Shown piece after piece: positions 7,633-15,186 of a stretch of DNA of 25,322 bases (positions are counted from its first letter, which is position 1; the number at the start of each line of letters is the position of its first letter). Below the pieces are notes generated by a model, which had not been told where the DNA came from, ran no database searches, and worked only from the letters and a program-made list of their open reading frames with translations. Source of the stretch: Gammaproteobacteria bacterium (lineage in GTDB: Bacteria; Pseudomonadota; Gammaproteobacteria; JAJDOJ01). The stretch is taken from assembly GCA_027030565.1 (NCBI GenBank), contig JALVEU010000273.1, positions 1 through 25,322 on the forward strand. Direction: 5' to 3'. The position numbers and the translations under genes are program-made.

Positions 7633-10600
7633 TCATTGTGGGGTCAGTTCGATCCACGAGCGCCGCACCCCGGTAGCCGCCCCGGGCCGGGGGCGCAGGA
7701 GGCGTTTCACGGGCTTCTTGGTATTGGTCCCGGAAGTGTACTGGTAGTCCCCCAGCACGGCCGATGCCGAGGCGAGCCCCATGTCGAACCGCTGTCCGGC
7801 CACACTCACTTGTTCGTCGTTGTCGTCTGTCACCAAGTCCTGATCGTCCACTTTGCCGTCTGCATTGAAGTCGAAGGCGGCAAAGTCGGGATTTCCTCCG
7901 GTCTCGGCATCGACGCTCATGAGATAGCTGTAACCACCCGCCGAGCAGGCGGTAGCCGTGGGAACGGCCGTGTTGTAGAAGACGAGCCCATCACGCAGGA
8001 ACGCATCGACCACCACGCGCTCCCCGGAGGCAGGCAGCGGGTAGTACCAACCATAATCGCCGTCAGCGGGCGGATCGGCGTAGGTGACCGAATTCGCCGA
8101 CAGCACCCGCGCGTTGGATGGGAAGGAACTGTCCGTGCGGGTCGACTGAGCCACCAGGTCGGAGCGCGTCAACTGGGGTTTACCCGCGTCCCAAACCCCA
8201 TAGAAATACTGCTGGTCCGTGGTGGATGCGTCACCCTGGAACAGGTACTGACCGGTACCGAAATACACCATGACGTTCGGGCTGTTGGCAGCCGTGGTGA
8301 CCTGGAATGGGTAGCTGGGCAAGGGTTTCATGGTGATGGGCTCGGTCACCGCACCATCGAACAACGGCAGCGGGGTCTCCGGAGTCGTGGTCGTATCCTT
8401 GTAGGCCACATCCCAGTTTGCCGGATCGCTGTCGGAGACGTCGAAGGCCCATAGGTCCCCACGCAGGTCGCCGGCGTAGATCCGATCGATCTTCTGGTCT
8501 CCGTCCAGATCCACTAGGGCGGGGGAAGAGAGGCCATTGCGGCTGGCAGTGCTGCCGGACTGGGTGTCGAGCACGATGTAGTCGCCACTCTGCCATCCGT
8601 CCAGGCCGTCTTCCATAAACAGGATCATCAGCTTGGCCGTACCCGTGGATCCGGTGTCGTTGTAGCCGTTGCCGATGATCACTGCCCATTTGCCATTGTT
8701 CATCATGGCGATGGCCGGATCACTGAACGTGAAGCCCAGATCGGAATCGTCGGCGTCGGTGAACTCCCACAACACCACATCCTTTGCCGCAGCCGTGGTG
8801 TTCTCGAACGCGGAGGGGTCGGTGATGTCCAGCGCCGCCAGGCCGCGCCCTCCGCCACGCATGGAGACCACGGCCACGGTGCGCCAGGCGCGCGTTCCCC
8901 CGGCTTTGCCGGCCATGTACACGTCGGCCACCGAGATCTTCCCATCCACGTAGTAGCGGTGCCCGTAGGTCTTCTCGGTGAGATAGTGGTACCCCTTGGA
9001 GCCCTGTTTGGAAGCGAGCGCACCCGGTGCATAGGCCATGACCTCTTCACCGGTCTCGGCATTGAAGCCATGGAGCAGGCCGTCGTTGGCGCCCACATAG
9101 ACCATGGGCGTGCGCGGCGAGCTCTTCTGGGCGTTCACGAACGCCGAGTACCGTGACGAAGCGGTGCCGAAGGGGTCGGCGTCCGGCCACGGATCATTCG
9201 GCTCGCCCACGTAGGTGGGCGGCGAGTGCACCATATCCCCGAGACGACTGCCCCGGTTCCGGAACAGCGTGCCTTCGTTGGAGCGCTCTCCGCGCAGAAA
9301 TTCCACGCGTTGGGCGCTTTGCGTGTACGGGCTCGATTCCTGGGACTGATCCGGCTGGGTCCGCAGGTCCTCGACCAGAGCGGTCGGCCAGGAGGAGGCT
9401 CCAGAACCCACCCCGCTGGAGACGAACAAGGCCCCGTCCCCGTCCGAACCGGTGGTATAGATCACGCGGTCGGAGACGTCGCTCAGCGTATCGAGCATCT
9501 CCTGAGCACTCCAAGAGGGTAGGGTTGCCAGGTTACCCGTATCGGGGTCCAGAGCGTAGGCCACCAGGTCACCGCTCCAATCGCTACTGTTGAACAGGGC
9601 TACGAAGACCTGACTGCCCGCCTCCAGTGTGGAGCTGTTGAAGTTCACCGCGGCACCGCTGCCTTGGCGAGACTCGATGTCGGCGATCACGGCGTCGAGG
9701 GTTTCGACCAAGCTCACTGGATCCCGGGCGGACAGGAAGCGTCCGCGGCCGTTGTACGCTGCGTGGCGCAGGTCGTCTGCGGTCTCCTGTGAGTTGGCGG
9801 TGGGCTCCGGCCAGTCGAATGGTGCGTTGCGGTCGCTGGGGTCGGTGTCGATGGTGCCCACGGGACCGAATGCCACCCCGAAGGTGACCAGATGCTGTTC
9901 TGAGTTTTCGTCGAGATTGGCGCTGGGGGGACCGGACTGGGTGGGCACCTCGCCGAGGATGGCCGGCGCCAGGTCCCTCTTGTACCAACGCATGGCCACG
10001 TCGGCGAGCGTGTTGTTGAAGCTGTCCCGGTGGGCTTCGTAGACGTAGGGAATCTCCAGATTCCGGTCCTGGTGGCCCACCCAGGGCGAGCCCCCGTTCC
10101 ATGCCCCGTCGGTCATGAGCATGACGAAGTTCTGCTGGCACTCGCCTCCCTCGCCCGCCGGGAGGATGGGTGAAGGGGCGTTGTAGCCGAACAGCGCATT
10201 GGGCGTGTCGTGCACGGTGCTGAAGTAACGTCCGACTCGATTCAGGAACCGGCGCAGCGGAGTGCCGCCACTGGAGACGATGTTGAATACATGCTCGAGG
10301 AGCTGCTCTTTGTTGGCATCCACACGCATGTCGGCGATGGGAAGGCCCACGTCGTTGTTGTTGTGCAACGTGGCCAGTCCCATGCGTGCCGAGGACTGCG
10401 TCACGACCCGGGACACCGCCCCTTTGGTGGTGAACTCCCGCGTCCGATAGTAGGCGAACCAATTGGCGAAATTCACCTTCTCTTCGTCGCTCAGCTCATG
10501 GAAGCGGAGCACGCCGTCCTCGTCGTAACCGTGGGGACAGTCCGGCACGTCCCAGACACCATTGCCATTGCGGTCCACCCAGCGGATCACCGGGACATCG

Positions 10601-11115
10601 AGGAGGTCGACCCTGCCGTCGAACCAACCGTATACCGGCCATCCCTTGTTCACCTTGTCACCTGCCCCTCCGGTACGCGGGTTCACCCAAACGTCCTGAA
10701 AGTCGTTGGTATGCGCGGCGTCCATGGGGGGAAAAGGTGTGCTGGTTCCCGGCACATTGCCGGGCCAGGGTTCGTAGTGGACGCTCTGATCGTAGGCGAG
10801 CAGGTTGGCCCCCAGGCACCAGGTGTTCCATTCCCGGACCCACTCGCCCTGGTAATCGTCGGGTTCCGTATCGTAGTAGTCCAGGATGTCCGTGAAGTAC
10901 GCAGCTTCGGCACCTTCCACGGGCATGGGCCAATTCATGCTCCCGGAGTCGTCAAGAGCAAAGAAAATATTGGGCTGCACGTTCAAACCAACGAAAAGCG
11001 GCACCTGAGCGATCGTCCCTGCCGTAGACGCCACGGGCAGCCCGGCCAGGACCAGCATGGCCCCCACGGCCATGGTCATCCCCAGTTTCGGGAAAGACAG
11101 GTCTGCAGTGTTCAT
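7633..11115 (-). CDS. pilY1: Type IV pilus tip adhesin / mechanosensor PilY1
   Basis: 1160 residues, against 1161 in P. aeruginosa PilY1. Start ATG 11115 has AAGGA 9 bases upstream and opens a signal peptide (about 1-32). The N-terminal von Willebrand A-like domain begins with the MIDAS motif DDSGS at 55-59, and a second MIDAS element LMTDG follows at 333-337. The C-terminal half (about 620-1150) is the PilY1/Neisseria PilC beta-propeller domain, with VYVGANDGLLHGFNAETG (672-689) and a calcium-binding loop DLDGDQKID at 869-877. Two more calcium-loop-like stretches, DRNGNGVWD (181-189) and DFNADGKVD (1082-1090), are visible. PilY1 sits at the pilus tip with the minor pilins and mediates adhesion, surface sensing and calcium-dependent control of retraction. 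It begins 19 bases after pilX. Confidence 0.95.
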   Translation of the reverse strand: MNTADLSFPKLGMTMAVGAMLVLAGLPVASTAGTIAQVPLFVGLNVQPNIFFALDDSGSMNWPMPVEGAEAAYFTDILDYYDTEPDDYQGEWVREWNTWCLGANLLAYDQSVHYEPWPGNVPGTSTPFPPMDAAHTNDFQDVWVNPRTGGAGDKVNKGWPVYGWFDGRVDLLDVPVIRWVDRNGNGVWDVPDCPHGYDEDGVLRFHELSDEEKVNFANWFAYYRTREFTTKGAVSRVVTQSSARMGLATLHNNNDVGLPIADMRVDANKEQLLEHVFNIVSSGGTPLRRFLNRVGRYFSTVHDTPNALFGYNAPSPILPAGEGGECQQNFVMLMTDGAWNGGSPWVGHQDRNLEIPYVYEAHRDSFNNTLADVAMRWYKRDLAPAILGEVPTQSGPPSANLDENSEQHLVTFGVAFGPVGTIDTDPSDRNAPFDWPEPTANSQETADDLRHAAYNGRGRFLSARDPVSLVETLDAVIADIESRQGSGAAVNFNSSTLEAGSQVFVALFNSSDWSGDLVAYALDPDTGNLATLPSWSAQEMLDTLSDVSDRVIYTTGSDGDGALFVSSGVGSGASSWPTALVEDLRTQPDQSQESSPYTQSAQRVEFLRGERSNEGTLFRNRGSRLGDMVHSPPTYVGEPNDPWPDADPFGTASSRYSAFVNAQKSSPRTPMVYVGANDGLLHGFNAETGEEVMAYAPGALASKQGSKGYHYLTEKTYGHRYYVDGKISVADVYMAGKAGGTRAWRTVAVVSMRGGGRGLAALDITDPSAFENTTAAAKDVVLWEFTDADDSDLGFTFSDPAIAMMNNGKWAVIIGNGYNDTGSTGTAKLMILFMEDGLDGWQSGDYIVLDTQSGSTASRNGLSSPALVDLDGDQKIDRIYAGDLRGDLWAFDVSDSDPANWDVAYKDTTTTPETPLPLFDGAVTEPITMKPLPSYPFQVTTAANSPNVMVYFGTGQYLFQGDASTTDQQYFYGVWDAGKPQLTRSDLVAQSTRTDSSFPSNARVLSANSVTYADPPADGDYGWYYPLPASGERVVVDAFLRDGLVFYNTAVPTATACSAGGYSYLMSVDAETGGNPDFAAFDFNADGKVDDQDLVTDDNDEQVSVAGQRFDMGLASASAVLGDYQYTSGTNTKKPVKRLLRPRPGAATGVRRSWIELTPQ

Positions 11116-11134
11116 GGCGATGATTCCTTCTTTA

Positions 11135-11650
11135 TTAACTTCCAGTGCGCTGATAAGTGGACTGTATGAATACCCGAGTATTGGGATTGCGACCCACGCC
11201 CCTCGCCGTGATCCGGAAGATGGTGACCGTCCCCCCCCCAGTCGTGGTCTTGCTGAGCATCTTGATGACGTAACGGGGATCTTCACTCACCCGAGGAAAA
11301 CTCCGCGATCTGGAGTTGCCGTCCCCCCAGCTCATGCCCAGATAGTCGGGTTCGGTGTCCAGACGGCCGAGGAGCCCATTGTTGCCACTGTAGACCCCGC
11401 CGGAACCTTCGGTGATGGCATTGGCGAGAATGAACGCCTCGGCATCGCGCACCGCCGCCTCGGCCGCCTGCAGCGCGAGGTCCCGGTCCCGGAAATGTCC
11501 TGCCATCTGCTCTTCCATGACGGCGGAACGCATGCTCGCCAGGCCGATCAGGGTGAGCACCAGGAGCAGGATCATGCCCACCACGAGTGCCACCCCCCAT
11601 TGGCTCCGGGGGAGTGTACGCGGCACGCTGCTGCAGGCAAAGCGCTTCAT
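11135..11650 (-). CDS. pilX: Type IV pilus minor pilin assembly protein PilX
   Basis: 171 residues. The N-terminus matches the PilX_N family: a WG-V-ALVV segment and the hydrophobic helix GMILLLVLTLIGLA (25-38). An SAVMEEQMAGHFRDRDLALQ-type segment follows, then an AAEAAVRDAE stretch. Predicted processing is after G19. Mature position +5 is then valine (V24), not the glutamate normal in major pilins, as is usual for PilX_N/GspK-like members. Its ATG overlaps the pilW stop as ATGA, so the two are translationally coupled. PilX helps form the pilus-initiating complex with PilV, PilW, FimU and PilY1 in the inner membrane and at the tip. Confidence 0.92.
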   Translation of the reverse strand: MKRFACSSVPRTLPRSQWGVALVVGMILLLVLTLIGLASMRSAVMEEQMAGHFRDRDLALQAAEAAVRDAEAFILANAITEGSGGVYSGNNGLLGRLDTEPDYLGMSWGDGNSRSRSFPRVSEDPRYVIKMLSKTTTGGGTVTIFRITARGVGRNPNTRVFIQSTYQRTGS

Positions 11651-12696
11651 GACACCCGGTTCCTCAGTGCCACCACCGTGGTGAACACGCGCCGGATCCG
11701 CTTGTCGGCTGGCGTCGTCGATGCGCCCTGCAGCTCGTACGGCACGTTGTCGCTGGTCAGATTGTCCTCCACCGAGCGCATCAGCAGATCCACGCGCACG
11801 CTCACCACATCGTCCCAGGTGCCCACTGCATCGGCCTTCACATAACTGTTGGCCGTGCCGTCGGCGTCCGTGTCCAGGCCATACAGGATCTGCATGTCCT
11901 CCACGCCCTCCACGAGCTCCTCCGAGCTGACTGCCGCCGTCGTGCCGCTGTGCGTCAGGTACGCGCGCCACAGCGCGGGCTCACCGCTGGCACCGTTGCG
12001 GATGTAGTAGGCGCGGGAGACGAAACGCATGAGCCTCGAGCCGTTCTCGTACGTATAGGACGAGGAAGTCCCCGTGTTCGAGCAGATGAACGCCCCGCCC
12101 AGATTGGTGATGCAATTGCCTGGACTCGGCGGGACGCTCGTCTTGTGCTCCACCGTGGTGGTGCTGCTGTTGGACATCTGGAAGATGCCCGCCTGCCCGC
12201 AGGCCGTCGACACCACGGCCAGGATCTCACCCTGTTCGAAATCGTGGACGGAGGCGGTGGTGAAGCTCGCCGAGCCGGAGGCGTGACTGGTCACGGTGGC
12301 GGCGCTGTTGGCATCCATGTAGGCGATGCGGAACGAGTCCGAGTTGCCCAACACGGTACTGGCGTATTCCGAGGGAAAGGTGTCCACACCGCCTTCGTAG
12401 CCGTGGATGGGCTCGGCCTGAAACTGCCAGCCGGTGCCGTTGACGGCGTTTGCAATCTGGGCGGCGGCGCCTCCGCAACCCCAGTACCCTGCCGCACGCA
12501 GATCCCGACCCAGGAGATCCAGGGCAAAGCGCGCATTTTCCTGTATGCGGGCAACGGCGGCGTTGACCCGATAGGTCTGTTTGTTGGAGACGTAGATCTG
12601 CACCACACCCCCGACCACCACCAGACCGAGCACCATGGCGACCATGAGCTCTACCAGGGAGATGCCGCGTTGGCCATTGGAGACGAGCGGATTCAT
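11647..12696 (-). CDS. pilW: Type IV pilus minor pilin PilW
   Basis: 349 residues, a typical PilW size. The N-terminus is MNPLVSNGQRG|ISLVELMVAMVLG: prepilin cleavage after G11, isoleucine at +1 and glutamate at +5 (E16). The ENARFALDLLGRDLRAAGYWGC segment, characteristic of the PilW family, follows at about residues 52-73. The start ATG at 12696 overlaps the pilV stop as ATGA. The 3' end overlaps pilX the same way. PilW is the large minor pilin of the tip complex; it bridges PilY1/PilX and the other minor pilins. An upstream reading-frame extension exists but lacks the pilin leader and lies inside pilV. Confidence 0.94.
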   Translation of the reverse strand: MNPLVSNGQRGISLVELMVAMVLGLVVVGGVVQIYVSNKQTYRVNAAVARIQENARFALDLLGRDLRAAGYWGCGGAAAQIANAVNGTGWQFQAEPIHGYEGGVDTFPSEYASTVLGNSDSFRIAYMDANSAATVTSHASGSASFTTASVHDFEQGEILAVVSTACGQAGIFQMSNSSTTTVEHKTSVPPSPGNCITNLGGAFICSNTGTSSSYTYENGSRLMRFVSRAYYIRNGASGEPALWRAYLTHSGTTAAVSSEELVEGVEDMQILYGLDTDADGTANSYVKADAVGTWDDVVSVRVDLLMRSVEDNLTSDNVPYELQGASTTPADKRIRRVFTTVVALRNRVS

Positions 12697-13247
12697 GGCA
12701 CGAAGGGTGTGACAAAGAGCCGCTTCACGGGCTGACCGCTGGAGTTGTATCCGTCGTTCCACCAGACCTTGACCACGTAGATGGTGCCCAGGTTGTCGCA
12801 CCCAGGCGCACCGGGGGTGGCGGGTGGATCGTCCTTGGGCGTGGAATCCAGGCACACGATGCCCTGCCCGGAGGGCAGCTCACGGGCCAAGGTGTTGGCC
12901 CATTCCAGCAGATCGTTCTCGGCCAGCTCCTGGGGGGTGCAAGAGGCAGGCGTGGTGTTGGTCGCCGTCCCGCTGGCATCCACCACGCTGCAGTCGTGGT
13001 CACCCTGCTTGTCGCTCACCGAGGATTGGTTGTAGTGCCCGGCGAGGACACCGGCCGCATTGGCCCGCATCCGGTCGGTGATGTCATAACCGAGCAGCGT
13101 CGCGTGTGAGCGCAGCAATGCGCTCTGGGTCTGGCGCAGTGTGGTCATCTGCAACTGAGCGAGACCCAACAGGCCGATGGAGAGCACCACCACGGCCACC
13201 AGCACTTCCACCAGAGTGACGCCTCGCTGTTCCGCGTTCACGAACAT
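12693..13247 (-). CDS. pilV: Type IV pilus minor pilin PilV
   Basis: 184 residues. The leader MFVNAEQRG is cleaved before VTLVEVLVAVVVLSIGLLG, giving glutamate at +5 (E14). A QLQMTTLRQTQSALLRSHAT stretch and DITDRMRANAAG at about 62-73 match the PilV family. Start ATG 13247 has AAGGA about 6 bases upstream and overlaps the end of fimU by 10 bases. The 3' end overlaps pilW. Cysteine pairs in the globular domain suggest disulfides formed after export. Function is inferred from the family and the operon: one of the minor pilins that prime assembly and locate at the pilus tip with PilY1. Confidence 0.92.
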   Translation of the reverse strand: MFVNAEQRGVTLVEVLVAVVVLSIGLLGLAQLQMTTLRQTQSALLRSHATLLGYDITDRMRANAAGVLAGHYNQSSVSDKQGDHDCSVVDASGTATNTTPASCTPQELAENDLLEWANTLARELPSGQGIVCLDSTPKDDPPATPGAPGCDNLGTIYVVKVWWNDGYNSSGQPVKRLFVTPFVP

Positions 13248-13774
13248 GTCTGATCCTTCAGCAACCGCACCCGACCGGTTCCATCGATCTGCAACATGCG
13301 CCCATAACTCCCTTGGCGGTCGTCGCACACCGTGAACGACCCGCTCTCCATGGGCCTGCCCGAGGCCCGGAAACGTATCCGGTTACTCAAGGTCGAACTC
13401 GGCGACACCGTGACGCCCTCATCCAGCGCCGCATGCTTCTGGACCACAGGCTCGGGATCGGAGCCGGTGCTGTCCACCACATCGTCCGCGTCTTTGTCGA
13501 CGAATATAAGCCAGCCGTCCCGCCATCCCACACCAGTGGAGGTCGAACACGTGGACTGGTCGTCACTCTTGCACATCACCACCCGAGCCCCGCGCCGCAC
13601 CGCCTCCATCCGGGCGAGGCTGAGGCTGCCCGCCAGCTCGTTGACGCTCGTCGCGAGCCGGTTGTCCTTGATGAGCTTCGTGAAGCCCGGAACTCCAACC
13701 GCAAGCAACACGCCTGCCACAGCCAGCGTGACCAGGAGCTCGATAAGCGTGAAGCCTTGGGATACTTTTTCCAT
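13238..13774 (-). CDS. fimU: GspH/FimT-family minor pilin FimU
   Basis: 178 residues, with prepilin site MEKVSQG|FTLIELLVTL (cleavage after G7, glutamate at +5 = E12). The GspH/FimT globular domain follows, with NELAGSLSLARMEAVRRG at 45-62 and a strand set that includes RIRFRASGRP. Four cysteines (68, 76, 150, 177) form the same pattern as in the upstream fimT product. It is the first gene of the tight fimU-pilVWXY1Y2E run, hence FimU rather than FimT. In P. aeruginosa FimU is the minor pilin that connects the tip complex to the major pilin. A well-placed -10 box lies at 13852-13857. The start ATG has no strong ribosome site. Confidence 0.88.
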   Translation of the reverse strand: MEKVSQGFTLIELLVTLAVAGVLLAVGVPGFTKLIKDNRLATSVNELAGSLSLARMEAVRRGARVVMCKSDDQSTCSTSTGVGWRDGWLIFVDKDADDVVDSTGSDPEPVVQKHAALDEGVTVSPSSTLSNRIRFRASGRPMESGSFTVCDDRQGSYGRMLQIDGTGRVRLLKDQTCS

Positions 13775-13851
13775 GGGGACGTTATACCGCTTGGGAAGGG
13801 AAGGGCGCAGGCCAGGGGCGCGGCCTGGGACGAAACACCGATAAGCGGCCG

Positions 13852-13880
13852 ATTATAGTCGGCTTTCTAGACCTGGAACA
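13852..13880 (-). promoter_or_regulatory. Putative promoter of the fimU-pilE operon
   Basis: On the minus strand a perfect TATAAT (13857 down to 13852) sits 77 bases upstream of the fimU ATG in an otherwise GC-rich gap. The -35 position, 17 bases upstream, reads TGTTCC, a poor match, which would suit a promoter needing an activator. A TTCGTC core resembling half of the P. aeruginosa AlgR site lies just downstream at about 13829-13834. That resemblance is weak and could be chance. Confidence 0.45.
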
Positions 13881-13982
13881 CAGAACGCTTCCAGCAGAGG
13901 GCGGGCCGAACCCGGACGACCTGCCGTCGCAAAGGCGTGAGCGGCAGCGCCCTGCGATGCTGTCAGCGTCGGACCGAAGACG

Positions 13983-14513
13983 TCAGCCCGAGGCCCCCTC
14001 GCCGCACCGGGCGGTCTCGACACGCAGGCGCCCGCTGCGGCTCAGGACGATCCGGCGTCCGTCCCCGTCCGCACACAGGTACAGCGTGCCCGCCTGAAAG
14101 GCCCCGGTGGCGGTCTTCGGCACCCCCATGGGCGTGTAGGAGATCATCCGCGCCACGGGCCGATTCCCCTGGATCACCACGGTGTGGTCGGCTGCGCCCC
14201 TGGCGAGCACGGGCTCCAGGAGATCCTTTCGAGTGTCCCCGTCCAGATCGCGGAACACGATCCAGCCCACCTGATAACCCTCGGTGGTGCAGGTGGCACC
14301 GTCACGGCTGGCACAGAGTGTGACACGCCGACCGCTGCGAATCGCCTCGGCGCGTGCCAGGTGGATGGCCCCCACCAACCGGTTGGTGATCGCTGCCAGA
14401 TGGTTGGTACGCGCTATGGTGCTCCAAGCGGGCACCCCGATGCCGACGACGATCCCAATGATGGCCAACACCACCAGCAGTTCGACGAGCGTGACCCCCG
14501 TTTGCCTGTGCAT
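13983..14513 (-). CDS. fimT: GspH/FimT-family minor pilin FimT
   Basis: 176 residues. Prepilin motif MHRQTG|VTLVELLVVLAII with cleavage after G6 and glutamate at +5 (E11). The globular domain shows the GspH pattern NRLVGAIHLARAEAIRSGRR (44-63) and four cysteines (67, 75, 147, 170) spaced as in FimU. It lies immediately upstream of fimU but is separated from it by 208 bases that contain a promoter-like box, so it is probably a separate or only partly linked transcription unit. In P. aeruginosa fimT occupies the same place and is largely dispensable for twitching. In other bacteria FimT has been linked to DNA binding for natural transformation. Whether that holds here is unknown; a basic C-terminal stretch is only modest (SRSGRLRVETARCG). 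Confidence 0.87.
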   Translation of the reverse strand: MHRQTGVTLVELLVVLAIIGIVVGIGVPAWSTIARTNHLAAITNRLVGAIHLARAEAIRSGRRVTLCASRDGATCTTEGYQVGWIVFRDLDGDTRKDLLEPVLARGAADHTVVIQGNRPVARMISYTPMGVPKTATGAFQAGTLYLCADGDGRRIVLSRSGRLRVETARCGEGASG

Positions 14514-14571
14514 GGTCCCCGGACTCCCGGATTCGGTGGCCCTACACGATGCTTCGGGGGCGGCCCGGCTA

Positions 14572-14589
14572 CAGCGCAACATTGCGCTG
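14572..14589. repeat. 18-bp perfect inverted repeat upstream of fimT
   Basis: CAGCGCAA-CA-TTGCGCTG: two 8-base arms that are exact reverse complements around a 2-base centre, 59 bases upstream of the fimT ATG. The tight centre favours a dimeric-protein operator over an RNA hairpin. I do not recognise a known regulator consensus. Confidence 0.55.
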
Positions 14590-14877
14590 CATCCCGGTGA
14601 CATAATCCCCCGGTCCCTTTCGCTCAGGATCAACGAGTTCGGAATCGCTGGATCGGTGGGGGTCCCGCGTCAGGAGGCGTCGTTCACGTAGACGTGAGCC
14701 GTACGAACGGGCGCGCCGCACAGGGAAGCGCATTCGGGGAGGCACCGAGCCCGTGCCCAACATGCCCGTGCCGGGAAGGTCGTGCACGCGGCCCCGCCTG
14801 GGCCGAGCCCACTGCAGCCCCTGCAGCGGATCGGGACTGCGAAGCCGGGATGCCGTCGCGGCCCGGAGAGGAAGGAG

Positions 14878-14902
14878 ACCGGCTTGCCCGCAAGGTACCG
14901 GT
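14878..14902 (-). terminator. Possible hairpin 3' of tRNA-Thr
   Basis: Reading the minus strand, ACCGG and CCGGT arms enclose a second small stem CTTG-CGGG-CAAG, starting 5 bases after the tRNA CCA. It could end the tRNA transcript, but there is no T-run, only a pyrimidine-rich CTCCTTCCTCTCC tract, so support is weak. Confidence 0.25.
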
Positions 14903-14906
14903 GGTC

Positions 14907-14982
14907 TGGTGCCGGTGAGAGGACTCGAACCTCCGACCTACTGATTACGAATCAGTTGCTCTGCCAGCTGAGCTACACCGGC
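14907..14982 (-). tRNA. tRNA-Thr (anticodon CGT)
   Basis: 76 nt on the minus strand including an encoded 3' CCA. Acceptor arms GCCGGTG and CACCGGC pair perfectly. The D-arm is TAGCTCAGCTGGCAGAGCA, the anticodon stem ACTGA/TCAGT encloses loop TTCGTAA with anticodon CGT, and the T-arm GGAGG/CCTCT region contains TTCGAGTC. It reads ACG codons. It lies between xerC and fimT with its own likely promoter. No duplicated 3' end or integrase of phage type is visible nearby, so it does not look like an occupied integration site. Confidence 0.97.
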
Positions 14983-14992
14983 CAAGCTTGAT

Positions 14993-15021
14993 AGCATAGA
15001 GGATGCGCCGGAGCTGCTCAA
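14993..15021 (-). promoter_or_regulatory. Putative promoter of tRNA-Thr
   Basis: Minus-strand TTGAGC (15021-15016) and TATGCT (14998-14993) are separated by exactly 17 bases. The predicted start is about 5 bases before the mature tRNA 5' end at 14982. Each hexamer matches 4 of 6 sigma-70 consensus positions. Confidence 0.5.
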
Positions 15022-15186
15022 CCGGACAACGATCGTGCGTGACACTGCGCAGACCAGGTTTGGAGCATCGCACCTCGTGGTCATCCAGACGGGTTGCAGA
15101 GGAAGACCGAGGCCCTCCGGGACGACTACAACCTCCGTATCCTGGGCGCGATAGTGCCGGTCCGAGACCGCGGAAAGTACCTGGTG

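Larger units (their letters stand above)
14514..14906. other. Non-coding stretch between fimT and tRNA-Thr
   Basis: About 390 bases without a supportable gene. It holds an 18-bp perfect inverted repeat at 14572-14589 and a possible hairpin downstream of the tRNA at 14878-14902. Short open frames across it have proline/arginine-rich translations typical of random high-GC sequence. I see no other structure. Confidence 0.6.

Noticed and set aside
8450..8470. RGD tripeptide in PilY1 (residues 885-887) as an integrin-binding motif
   Set aside because: It falls in a repeated propeller-blade pattern (AGDLRGDLWAFD) where a G-N/D-LW sequence is structural. It is also not at the position of the RGD described in P. 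aeruginosa PilY1.
10210..11169. Plus-strand open frame of about 319 codons opposite pilY1
   Set aside because: Antisense to PilY1, whose domains and length are fully accounted for. The translation shows no recognisable motif.
14782..14991. Plus-strand small open frame ending in a GERTRTSDLLITNQLLCQLSY-like sequence
   Set aside because: This translation is the antisense read-through of the tRNA gene. It is a well-known type of spurious protein annotation.
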